A DNA stretch of 24,117 bases from CAYLOC01 sp964385195 (GTDB lineage Bacteria; Actinomycetota; Actinomycetes; Propionibacteriales; Nocardioidaceae): the NCBI GenBank assembly GCA_964385195.1, contig CAYLOC010000023.1, forward strand, positions 1-24,117, in the 5' to 3' direction. The notes under the pieces are model-generated. The model did no database searches. It worked only from the letters and a program-made list of their open reading frames with translations, and was not told where the DNA came from. Shown one piece after another: positions 15,715 to 23,133 of the stretch. Each line of letters opens with the position of its first letter. Position 1 is the first letter of the stretch. The position numbers and the translations under genes were made by a program.

Positions 15715-17213
15715 GCATCAACGCTGTCATCTGCGCTCCGTCCCGCTTGGAGGCCGCCGCGCTGGAACGCGGCATGCATGGAGCCGCCGTCCACCAGTTC
15801 GGCATGGGATCCCGGGCCGCACGCAAGGCGGGTCACGGGGAACCGGTGCGGTCCTCCGGCGCCGTCCTCGTCGCCGGGGTGGGCGGCGCGACACACGCCG
15901 ACCTGGGTCCGGGTGACGTCGTCGTGGCCACCGAGGTGCGCGGGCCGGACCGGACCCTGACCTGCGGTGACCCTGCGCTGGTGGCTGCGGCGCTGCGCCG
16001 CCAGGGGCTCACCGTCCACACCGGCCCGGTCGCCAGCCGTGATCACATCGTCACCGGCGCCGAGCGCGCCGAACTCGGCGCCGCCGGTGTTCTCTGCGTG
16101 GACATGGAGTCCGCCTGGCTGCTGGAGGACGCCGACGACAAGATGTGCGCGGTCGTCCGGGTGGTGGGCGACACCGCCGACAGCCCGCTGCTGCGGCCGG
16201 CCACGATCGGGCGCATGCGCACCGCACTGCACCAGCTCCCGCTGGTCGGGGAGGTCGCCGCGACCTGGCGACGGGCCGTGGCCGAGCGCGAGGTCCTCCT
16301 CGCCGGACCCCGGTCGTTCTGTGCCGGTGTGGTGCGCGCCATCGACGTCGTGGAGCAGGCGTTGGCCCAGCGCGGTGCCCCGATCTACGTGCGCAAGCAG
16401 ATCGTGCACAACGTGCACGTCGTCCGGGACCTGCAAAGCAGGGGAGCGATCTTCGTCGAAGAGCTCTCCGACGTCCCCGACGGCGCAACGGTCGTGTTCT
16501 CCGCACACGGGGTCTCCCCCCAGGTGCGCGCCGAGGCGCGGAGCCGCGACCTCGCGGTGATCGACGCCACCTGTCCGCTGGTCACCAAGGTGCATTCCGA
16601 GGTACGCCGGTTCTCCGCCCGCGGGGACACCGTCATCTTCATCGGCCATGCCGGCCACGAGGAGACCGTGGGCACGATGGGCGAGCATCCCGAGGCGACC
16701 GTGCTCGTCGAGGACGCCGAGGACGCCGAGCAGGTCCAGGTCGCGGACCCGGAGAAGGTCTCCTACCTGGTGCAGACGACCCTCGCGGCGGACGAGGTCG
16801 CCGGGATCGTCGACGTCCTCAAGCGGCGGTTCCCGAAGCTCCGGCAGCCGCCGTCGGACGACATCTGCTACGCCACCACGAACCGGCAGCAGGCGCTGCA
16901 GGAGGTCGCGGTGGACTCCGACCTGTCCCTGGTGATCGGGTCGGAGAACTCCTCCAACTCCCGGCGGCTGGTGGAGAAGTCACAACGGATGGGAACCCCC
17001 GCGTCATTGATCGACGACGCCGGTGACATCCACCTGGAGTGGCTGGACGGAGTGACCACGGTCGGGGTGACGGCAGGTGCCTCCGCTCCGACCTCCCTGG
17101 TCGACGAGGTCGTCGCCGCATTGGGCGGACTCGGCCCCGTCCGGGTGGTCGAACGCGAGGTCACCACTGAGAACGTGCATTTCACACTACCGAAGGAGGT
17201 GCGACCGGCATGA
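15711..17213 (+). CDS. hpnG-ispH: Fused HpnG nucleoside phosphorylase - IspH (HMBPP reductase)
   Basis: The 500-aa product joins two enzymes. Residues 1-190 are a nucleoside-phosphorylase-like HpnG domain (VDMESAW, GDTAD), expected to release adenine from adenosylhopane. Residues 193-500 form a complete IspH domain, the [4Fe-4S] reductase that ends the MEP pathway. Its cluster cysteines are C204 (RSFCAGV), C288 (DATCPLV) and C386 (DDICYATTNRQ). The 84- and 98-residue spacings are close to those of E. coli IspH (12, 96, 197). GHAGHEETVGTMG and SENSSNSRRL are also present. GGAGG at 15701-15705 serves the ATG. The frame is open through the junction, and the only in-frame start there (GTG 16278) has no ribosome-binding site. 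An ATGA overlap leads into hpnH. Confidence 0.93.
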   Translation: MSINAVICAPSRLEAAALERGMHGAAVHQFGMGSRAARKAGHGEPVRSSGAVLVAGVGGATHADLGPGDVVVATEVRGPDRTLTCGDPALVAAALRRQGLTVHTGPVASRDHIVTGAERAELGAAGVLCVDMESAWLLEDADDKMCAVVRVVGDTADSPLLRPATIGRMRTALHQLPLVGEVAATWRRAVAEREVLLAGPRSFCAGVVRAIDVVEQALAQRGAPIYVRKQIVHNVHVVRDLQSRGAIFVEELSDVPDGATVVFSAHGVSPQVRAEARSRDLAVIDATCPLVTKVHSEVRRFSARGDTVIFIGHAGHEETVGTMGEHPEATVLVEDAEDAEQVQVADPEKVSYLVQTTLAADEVAGIVDVLKRRFPKLRQPPSDDICYATTNRQQALQEVAVDSDLSLVIGSENSSNSRRLVEKSQRMGTPASLIDDAGDIHLEWLDGVTTVGVTAGASAPTSLVDEVVAALGGLGPVRVVEREVTTENVHFTLPKEVRPA

Positions 17214-18217
17214 CCATGCCGCTTCGCCAGTCATTGAAGATCGGGTCCTATCTGGTCAAGCAGAAGCTCAAGGGCCGGGAGAAGTTCCCGCTGCTGGTCG
17301 AGCTCGAGCCGCTGTTCGCGTGCAACCTCAAGTGCGCCGGATGCGGCAAGATCCAGCAACCCGCGGACGAGCTGCGGCGCCGGATGCCCGTCCAGCAGGC
17401 ACTCGATGCGATGGAGGAGTGCGGGACGCCGATGGTGTCCATCGCCGGCGGCGAGCCGCTGATGCACCCCGAGATCGACACGATGGTCAACGAGCTGGTC
17501 GCACGGAAGAAGTTCGTGTTCTTGTGCACGAACGCGCTGTTGGTGCGCAAGTGGTGGGACAAGTTCGACTTCCGCCCCTCGCCGTACTTCTCGTTCGTGA
17601 TCCACGTCGACGGGCTGCGGGAGCGGCACGACGAGTCCGTGCGGCAGGAGGGTGTCTTCGACGAGGTCGTGGAGGCGGTGAAGTTCCTCAAGGCCCGCGG
17701 CTTCAAGGTCAACACGAACTCGACGTTCTTCACCAACGACACCCCGCAGAACGTCATCGACGTCCTCAACTACCTCAACGACGACCTCAAGGTCGACAAC
17801 ATGCAGATCTCGCCGGCATACGCCTACGAGAAGGCACCCGACCAGGACCACTTCCCCGGCGTGGAGGAGACGCATGCGCTGTTCAGCAAGGCGTTCGCCA
17901 GCGGCAACCGGAAGCGGTGGCGGCTGAACCACTCACCGCTGTTCCTGGACTTCCTCGAGGGCAAGACCGACTTCGGTTGTACGGCGTGGGGTATCCCGAG
18001 CTACTCGCTCAAGGGCTGGCAGAAGCCCTGCTACCTGATGGCGGACGGCTACTGCACGACGTACCAGGAGCTGGTCGAGACCACCGAATGGGAGAAGTAC
18101 GGACGGGGCAGGGACCCCCGGTGTGCCAACTGCATGGCGCATTGCGGCTACGAGCCCACCGCCGTACTGGCGACGATGGGCTCGCTGAAGGAGTCCCTCC
18201 GCGCCATGCGCTCCTGA
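17210..18217 (+). CDS. hpnH: Adenosylhopane synthase HpnH (radical SAM)
   Basis: This 335-aa radical SAM enzyme has the cluster motif CNLKCAGC with C38, C42 and C45, followed by the SAM-binding IAGGEPLMHPE. HpnH adds the 5'-deoxyadenosyl group to diploptene, giving adenosylhopane and committing the triterpene to extended C35 hopanoids. The C-terminal cysteines (CANCMAHCGYEPT) are typical of the family. AAGGAGG lies upstream of ATG 17210, which overlaps the hpnG-ispH stop; a second ATG at 17216 is possible. It is the last gene of the operon, and its TGA lies within the left arm of the following hairpin. Confidence 0.95.
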   Translation: MTMPLRQSLKIGSYLVKQKLKGREKFPLLVELEPLFACNLKCAGCGKIQQPADELRRRMPVQQALDAMEECGTPMVSIAGGEPLMHPEIDTMVNELVARKKFVFLCTNALLVRKWWDKFDFRPSPYFSFVIHVDGLRERHDESVRQEGVFDEVVEAVKFLKARGFKVNTNSTFFTNDTPQNVIDVLNYLNDDLKVDNMQISPAYAYEKAPDQDHFPGVEETHALFSKAFASGNRKRWRLNHSPLFLDFLEGKTDFGCTAWGIPSYSLKGWQKPCYLMADGYCTTYQELVETTEWEKYGRGRDPRCANCMAHCGYEPTAVLATMGSLKESLRAMRS

Positions 18218-18268
18218 CTTGTCAGAAGCTGAGCACGCCCTGACGTGTCCCACTTCTGACAAGTCAGG
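18213..18268. terminator. Bidirectional hairpin containing both convergent stop codons
   Basis: The arms CCTGACTTGTCAGAAG (18213-18228) and its exact complement (18253-18268) form a 16-bp stem around a 24-nt loop. The loop holds a small internal stem, CACG (18234-18237) with CGTG (18244-18247). The hpnH stop (18215-18217) and the stop of the opposing short-chain dehydrogenase (18266-18264) are symmetric TGA codons inside the arms. A third, imperfect copy of the arm core, CCTGACGTGTC, is at 18239-18249. It probably terminates both operons. Confidence 0.8.
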
Positions 18269-19001
18269 CGAGGCGGGCGTAGATCTCCGGTGTGACGGCG
18301 CGTACGGCGATGGGCAGCCGCATCCACGCCGGTACGACGATGCGTGCGCGGTCCCGTTCCACGGCGCGGACGAGCGCGCGGGCGACCCGGTCGGCGCGGA
18401 TCGGGCGGGGGAAGCGCCGCTGGTACGGCACCCCGCGGCGCCGGAAGAACGGCGTGTCGACGACCCCCGGCACCACCGTCGTGACGCCGACGCCGGTTCC
18501 GGACAGCTCACTGTGCAGGCTGTCGGCGAAGACCGCGAGGCCGGCCTTCGACGCGGCGTACACCGACTCCTTCTCCACACCGAGCTCGCCGGCGATGGAG
18601 GTGACGAACACCAGTCGGCCGGATCCGCGGCGGAGCATCTCCGGGGCCACCATCCGGGTCAGTGCGATCGGCGCGTGGAGGTTGACTGCCAGGATCCGCT
18701 CGGTGTCCTCGTCGGTACTGTCGCCGATGGCGGCGGAGTAGCCGACGCCGGCGTTGTGCACGACCAGGTCCGGGGTGGACGGTCCCGTGCACGTTGCCGC
18801 CAGTCGCCGGAGGTCCTCGGGGCGGCTGAGGTCGGCCGGAACCACCTCCGCGCCGGTCGCTGCTGCTACCTGTCGCAACGCGTCGCTGTCGCGTGCGGAG
18901 ACCACCACCTGGCACCCGGCTGTGCTGAGCCGGGCGGCGATCCGCTCTCCGATGCCTGACGAGGCGCCGGTGACGAGCGCCCGGCACCCGGAGAGCCTCA
19001 C
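18264..19001 (-). CDS. Short-chain dehydrogenase/reductase
   Basis: This 245-aa classical SDR has the cofactor motif TGASSGIG at 11-18 and NAG in VHNAGVG. Its active site is a serine in TSIAGE plus Y148 and K152 in YAASK. The substrate is unknown. Its place behind a WS/DGAT-type acyltransferase suggests a fatty aldehyde, ketoacyl or other lipid substrate, by analogy with SDR-type fatty acyl reductases, but this is inference. GTG 19001 was chosen because it overlaps the transporter stop by 4 nt (GTGA) and leaves the normal N-terminus; the open frame extends further to 19130 inside the transporter gene. Confidence 0.9.
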   Translation of the reverse strand: MRLSGCRALVTGASSGIGERIAARLSTAGCQVVVSARDSDALRQVAAATGAEVVPADLSRPEDLRRLAATCTGPSTPDLVVHNAGVGYSAAIGDSTDEDTERILAVNLHAPIALTRMVAPEMLRRGSGRLVFVTSIAGELGVEKESVYAASKAGLAVFADSLHSELSGTGVGVTTVVPGVVDTPFFRRRGVPYQRRFPRPIRADRVARALVRAVERDRARIVVPAWMRLPIAVRAVTPEIYARLA

Positions 19002-19903
19002 CGGGGTGCCTCGCTGATCGGGCCGCCGGTGTCCCGGATGTCCTCGACCACCTGCTGGGCGCGGTGGGCCAACAACAGCACCCCACCGGCCATCAGCATC
19101 AACAGCAGCACCTCCGCGGTGGTCTGCCACGCCGCGGAGGACAGCGACTCCCCGAGCCAGGCCGCGCCCACGCCGATCGCGACCATGGGGTCACCGACAT
19201 TGATGGTCGCGACGGCCACCGCCCCGATCCTCCCTTCCTGGAAGGCGTTCTGGTTCAGCAGGAACCCGGCGGGCCCCACGACGATGACGGCATACAGCTG
19301 CCATTGGCTGAACAGCGTGGGCAGGTCCGGCGCGAGCAGGATGCTGCGCATCAGCCCCGCCGTGACGCCGTAGCAGACGGCGGTGGCCGCCGCCAACGGC
19401 AGCGCCCGCCACTCCTGCGACAGCCGCGACGCGACGAGCAGGCAGACCGCCACGACCGACACCAGTGCCAGCCCCAGCGGCAGCGCGGCTTCGCCGGTGA
19501 ACTGCCGGGAGCCGCCGGCCGGTTGGCTGACGACGAGGAACCCGATCAGCCCAGCGAGCGCCAACAGCGCGCCGAGCAGCAGCAGCCGGTCCAGGGGCCG
19601 GCGCATCGCGAGCGCCGCCAGACCCAGGTAGAACAGCAGCCCGGTGACCAGGATGGGCTGGACGATCGCCAGTGGTGCGAAGTCCAGTGCGACAACCTGC
19701 AGGGCGAACCCCAATGCGGCCAGCGACACGCCCCACCGGAACTTCGGAACCTTGATCAGGGTGTACAGCAGCCCGGGGCGCAGGGGGCCGGTCGGCGGCA
19801 CCTCTTGTGCCGCCTGGTGCTGGAGGAACCCGGCGGTGCCGAACGACGCGGCGGCTCCTACCGCGACGGGAACCGCCACCGCCACGTGCCAGGCGTTGTT
19901 CAT
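18998..19903 (-). CDS. DMT-superfamily (EamA-like) membrane transporter
   Basis: The 301-aa protein is strongly hydrophobic with about nine to ten predicted membrane helices in two homologous halves, as in drug/metabolite transporters. The first helix is near residues 7-27. A conserved-looking stretch, FAPLAIVQPILVTGLLFYLG, lies at about 75-95. The tail after about 280 is cytoplasmic and charged. Such proteins exchange or export small metabolites, and some related families move lipids or Mg2+; the cargo is unknown. ATG 19903 overlaps the upstream gene's stop as ATGA, so translation is likely coupled to the glycosyltransferase/acyltransferase fusion. Confidence 0.85.
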   Translation of the reverse strand: MNNAWHVAVAVPVAVGAAASFGTAGFLQHQAAQEVPPTGPLRPGLLYTLIKVPKFRWGVSLAALGFALQVVALDFAPLAIVQPILVTGLLFYLGLAALAMRRPLDRLLLLGALLALAGLIGFLVVSQPAGGSRQFTGEAALPLGLALVSVVAVCLLVASRLSQEWRALPLAAATAVCYGVTAGLMRSILLAPDLPTLFSQWQLYAVIVVGPAGFLLNQNAFQEGRIGAVAVATINVGDPMVAIGVGAAWLGESLSSAAWQTTAEVLLLMLMAGGVLLLAHRAQQVVEDIRDTGGPISEAPR

Positions 19904-22398
19904 GCCGGGCCGTCCCGGTCGAAGGCGTCGAACGCCGACCGTACGGCGTGGGTGATCTCCGACCGCTCCAGGGGCAGGTCGCCGTCGGTGACCACTCCGA
20001 CTCCGGCGGTGTCCCCGGCGACCAGGATTCCGACCGTGAGCGGAACCCCGTCGGCGAGCGGCAGGACCGGGTACATCGCCTCGACCCGCGCACCGGCGCA
20101 CCAGCGCGGCGCTCGCGCACCCGGCATGTAGGAGACGATCGAGTTGAAGAACCGCCGGGTGTAGATCGACCGGGCCACGAGCGCGTGCAGGCGGGACGGC
20201 AGCATGCCGGCGACATGCAGCACGAGCTGCCCGGCATGCGGCTCCCCACGATCGACCCGGCGGCGGATCTCCTCGCGGACGGAGCGGAGCCGGTCCGCGG
20301 GTGTCATGTCTCCGACCGGTAGGTCGAGCGAGACCGAGCCGGTCCAGTTCGCGAACGTCCGGTCCAGCCGCGGCGCCCGCGTCGCCACCGGGACCATCAC
20401 CCGGAACGGCCGCCGCTGGTCCATCAGACCGGTGGGCACCAGCAGCGTCCGGAACGTGTCGGCGGCGACGGCCAGCATCAGCTCATAGGGCCGGGCATCG
20501 TGGGCACGCGCCACCTGCCGCATCCGGTCGGCAGGGATCGGGATGAACGTCAGGCGGCGCCGCAGGTTCCGGATCGGGTGGTTGACCGCGTGCCGGGGGG
20601 CGGTGCCGTTGCGGGCGAGGCTGGCCAGCCCGCGGACGAGCCGCCAGCCCAGTGTCCCCGCCGCACGGAGGGCGTCGGTACGGCGCGTGGCCGGCCGGTC
20701 AGCAGCGGCCTCCGGCGCCGGGGCCCCCTGCCGGTCGGCCAGGTCGTCGTCGGGAGCGGTGTCGAGCAGCCGGTCCAGCAGACCGAGCGCGGAGACCCCG
20801 TCTCCCTGGGAGTGGTGCAGTTTCACCGCCATCACCGACCGGCCGGAGGCCTGGCCGCGCACCAGGATCATGTGCCAGCCCGGGCGGTCCGGGGGCATCG
20901 TCTCGGACCAGAAGTCGCTGACCACGTCGAAGACGTCGGCATCGGTGGCATCCGCGGGGACGACCCGTTCCTCGACGTGGTCCTGGGCGATGTTGGTGTC
21001 CTGGAGCCGCCAGGCGGGCCGGGGCCGGCGTACCAGACGCCGCCGGGTCGAGGGCAGGACAGCGCAGTCCTGCATCCGCGCAACGAGGTCGGCACGGGAC
21101 ACCGACCGGCCGGGCGCCAGCGGCTGCAGCTGCAGGACCGCACCGAGCTCCTGCCGGAGCTCTGCGGTCTCGACGTGGGTGAAGAACGCGTCCGCCGGAC
21201 GCATCGGCCACGGCCGGGTGACACGGGCGGCGGGCCGGCTCTTGGTGGCGAGGTCGACGAGACCGGTCGCGAGGTCGTGGCTGCGCAGGTGGTCGCGGCT
21301 GCGGGTGCGCATCGACTCCAGGCTGGCCGGGTCCCGCACCGCGGCCCGGACGTACTGGGTCAGCTGGTCCGGGGCGAGGGAGATCTCCGCGAGTCCGCTG
21401 ACCACCATCAGGTCCGCGTTGGCGGCGCCGTGCGCGGCGATGGGGGCGCTCATCAAGATGGGGGTACCGCAGGCGAGCGCCTCCAGCGCGGTCGCGCCCC
21501 CGGCGTTGGTGACGACGAGGTCGGAGGCGCGCACCAGGTCCGCCATCGCGTCGGTCCAGCCCATCGGCACCAGCGACCGCCGCGGAATCCCGAGCTCCTG
21601 GAGGTGGTGGTACGTCGTCTCGTTGCGTCCGCAGGCTGCTACCACCTGGACGTCCGGTGACGCCTCGGTGAGCGTCCGTACGGTGCCGGCGACGTCTCCG
21701 AACGCGTACGCGCCGCATGAGACGAGCACGACGAACGCCTCCGGCCGCAGCCCCAGCTTCTCCCGGGCGCGGCGGCGGTCGCCGGGGGAGAACGCCGACA
21801 CGACCGGCGGCGCGCATACCTGGGTGCGGAGCCCCGGCTCGGCGGCCTGTGCGACCGGGACCGACACGTCATGCATCACCAGGTTGAGGTCGAGGTCGCG
21901 GTACACCCAGAACGGGTGCGGAGCGAAGTCCGACACCCACGCGCCCATCGGTACCGCCAGCCCGCGGTGCCGCCGCAGCCACGCCAGACCGGCGCTGCCC
22001 AGGGGATAGGTGGACACGATGAGGTCGGGGTCGAACCGGTCGACCTGGGTCGCGAGGCGCCGTCCGCACCAGCTGCCCACGAAGCGTTTCGAGGCGTCGG
22101 CGAACCAGCGGTGCCGCCACAGCGAGGAGTAGAAGAACTCATACAGCCAGGGGGTGTCCTCGACGTTGGTGACATAGATGGACCGGAACAGCCGGCCGAT
22201 GCCGGGCCCGAGGATGTCCAGCGTGTCGAGTCGGCGTACCTCGCTGCCCGGCCACAGTGCCGCGATCGTCTCCTCCAGCGCATTGGCCGTGGCATTGTGT
22301 CCGCCTCCCATGTCGGCGGACAGGGTCAGGACCCGGCGTCCGATGCCTGCCTGGGTGCGGGTCGGGGAGCCTTCCTGGAGGTCGAGCGCTGTGGTCAC
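19900..22398 (-). CDS. Glycosyltransferase (MGDG-synthase-like) fused to WS/DGAT acyltransferase
   Basis: The single 832-aa frame carries two enzymes. Residues about 20-385 resemble MGDG-synthase/GT28-type glycosyltransferases: GGGHNATA at 31-38, an APHPFW segment after VSDF, and the donor-site loop TNAGGATALEALACG around N298. Residues about 399-832 resemble bacterial wax ester synthase/diacylglycerol acyltransferases. The catalytic HHSQGDG (HHxxxDG) is at 528-534, a PGW near residue 505 takes the place of PLW, and FANWTGSVSLDLPVGD lies towards the end. The usual ND motif appears as YELMLA, so activity is not certain. GTG 22398 has GAGGA 8 nt upstream, 9 nt after tdk. No ribosome-binding site precedes the in-frame ATG at 21204 (M399), so a fused product is expected. 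A glycosylated and acylated lipid is a reasonable guess. Confidence 0.88.
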   Translation of the reverse strand: MTTALDLQEGSPTRTQAGIGRRVLTLSADMGGGHNATANALEETIAALWPGSEVRRLDTLDILGPGIGRLFRSIYVTNVEDTPWLYEFFYSSLWRHRWFADASKRFVGSWCGRRLATQVDRFDPDLIVSTYPLGSAGLAWLRRHRGLAVPMGAWVSDFAPHPFWVYRDLDLNLVMHDVSVPVAQAAEPGLRTQVCAPPVVSAFSPGDRRRAREKLGLRPEAFVVLVSCGAYAFGDVAGTVRTLTEASPDVQVVAACGRNETTYHHLQELGIPRRSLVPMGWTDAMADLVRASDLVVTNAGGATALEALACGTPILMSAPIAAHGAANADLMVVSGLAEISLAPDQLTQYVRAAVRDPASLESMRTRSRDHLRSHDLATGLVDLATKSRPAARVTRPWPMRPADAFFTHVETAELRQELGAVLQLQPLAPGRSVSRADLVARMQDCAVLPSTRRRLVRRPRPAWRLQDTNIAQDHVEERVVPADATDADVFDVVSDFWSETMPPDRPGWHMILVRGQASGRSVMAVKLHHSQGDGVSALGLLDRLLDTAPDDDLADRQGAPAPEAAADRPATRRTDALRAAGTLGWRLVRGLASLARNGTAPRHAVNHPIRNLRRRLTFIPIPADRMRQVARAHDARPYELMLAVAADTFRTLLVPTGLMDQRRPFRVMVPVATRAPRLDRTFANWTGSVSLDLPVGDMTPADRLRSVREEIRRRVDRGEPHAGQLVLHVAGMLPSRLHALVARSIYTRRFFNSIVSYMPGARAPRWCAGARVEAMYPVLPLADGVPLTVGILVAGDTAGVGVVTDGDLPLERSEITHAVRSAFDAFDRDGPA

Positions 22399-22407
22399 CG
22401 TTCGTCC

Positions 22408-23085
22408 TCAGTCTCCGAACGGCAACACGTCGGGGGAGAGCGCGGCCGCCCGTGCTCGCGCCGAGGTCATCCGGCGACGGTGGTGCTGGCGGCAGAGGAC
22501 CTCATAGCCCACCTCGCCGCCCCGGCGTTCCTCTTCGTTCGCGGTATTTCCCACCACGATGACCTCTCCCTCCGTGACCATCTCTCCGTCGAGCGTGCGC
22601 GCGTTGTGCGTGGCTCGACGCCCGCACCAGCACAGCGCCTCGACCTGTAGCACCTCGGTGTGGTCCGCCAGCTCGACCAGCCGCGCCGAGCCCGGGAACA
22701 GACGGGACCGGAAGTCGGTAAGGATACCGAAGGCGAACACGTCGATCTGGAGCTCGTCCGCGAGCCGGGCAAGCTGCTCGACCTGGTCCGGGGTGTAGAA
22801 CTGCGCTTCGTCGCAGATGAGGTAGTCGATCCGCCCCCCGGTCGTCAGCGCGTCCACGACGAACGTCCAGAAGTTGAAGTCCGGGCCGACCTCGATCGCC
22901 TCGACCGACAGCCCGAGCCGGCTGGACAGCTGGGCGGAACCGGCTCGGTCCTGGCTGGTGAACAACCGGCCCTGTCGTCCGCGGGCGGCGTGGTTGTGGT
23001 CCATCTGCAGCGCCAGCGTCGACTTTCCGCAGTCCATCGTCCCGGTGAAGAACTCAAGGGCAGCCACGGAGTCCGATCCTGCCAT
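22408..23085 (-). CDS. tdk: Thymidine kinase (type II, TK1-like)
   Basis: The 225-aa salvage enzyme phosphorylates thymidine with ATP. The P-loop GTMDCGKST is at 15-23 and Walker B DEAQFY at 92-97; the lasso-region GILTDFRSRLFPGS follows. The zinc ligands are likely CWC in EALCWCGRRAT plus Cys/His in LCRQHHRR. ATG 23085 was chosen because the P-loop must be near the N-terminus and GGAGAGG lies about 10 nt upstream; the open frame runs on to 23853 antisense to the sulfurtransferase. It is the first gene of a minus-strand unit that otherwise looks lipid-related, 9 nt before the next gene. Confidence 0.94.
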   Translation of the reverse strand: MAGSDSVAALEFFTGTMDCGKSTLALQMDHNHAARGRQGRLFTSQDRAGSAQLSSRLGLSVEAIEVGPDFNFWTFVVDALTTGGRIDYLICDEAQFYTPDQVEQLARLADELQIDVFAFGILTDFRSRLFPGSARLVELADHTEVLQVEALCWCGRRATHNARTLDGEMVTEGEVIVVGNTANEEERRGGEVGYEVLCRQHHRRRMTSARARAAALSPDVLPFGD

Positions 23086-23091
23086 GATGCG

Positions 23092-23124
23092 GTGCCCTCT
23101 CCCTGCGCAGGGCGGATCTGGCAC
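23092..23124. promoter_or_regulatory. Nested palindromes in the tdk / sulfurtransferase divergent spacer
   Basis: The 48-nt region between the divergent starts (23085 and 23134) contains a perfect 12-bp palindrome, CCCTGCGCAGGG (23101-23112). It is flanked by the outer pair GTGCC (23092-23096) and GGCAC (23120-23124). The spacer must hold both promoters or give leaderless starts. A regulator site is possible; no clear -10/-35 boxes are seen. Confidence 0.35.
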
Positions 23125-23133
23125 AGTGGCCCC

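Noticed and set aside
16278..17213. Separate ispH gene starting at the in-frame GTG
   Set aside because: No Shine-Dalgarno precedes it and the upstream HpnG frame is open through it, so a fusion is simpler.
19001..19130. N-terminal extension of the short-chain dehydrogenase
   Set aside because: It lies inside the transporter gene in another frame. The Rossmann motif and the GTGA overlap both fit the GTG at 19001.
19900..21204. Separate WS/DGAT gene starting at the in-frame ATG at 21204
   Set aside because: No ribosome-binding site lies upstream and the glycosyltransferase frame has no stop, so the two halves are read as one protein.
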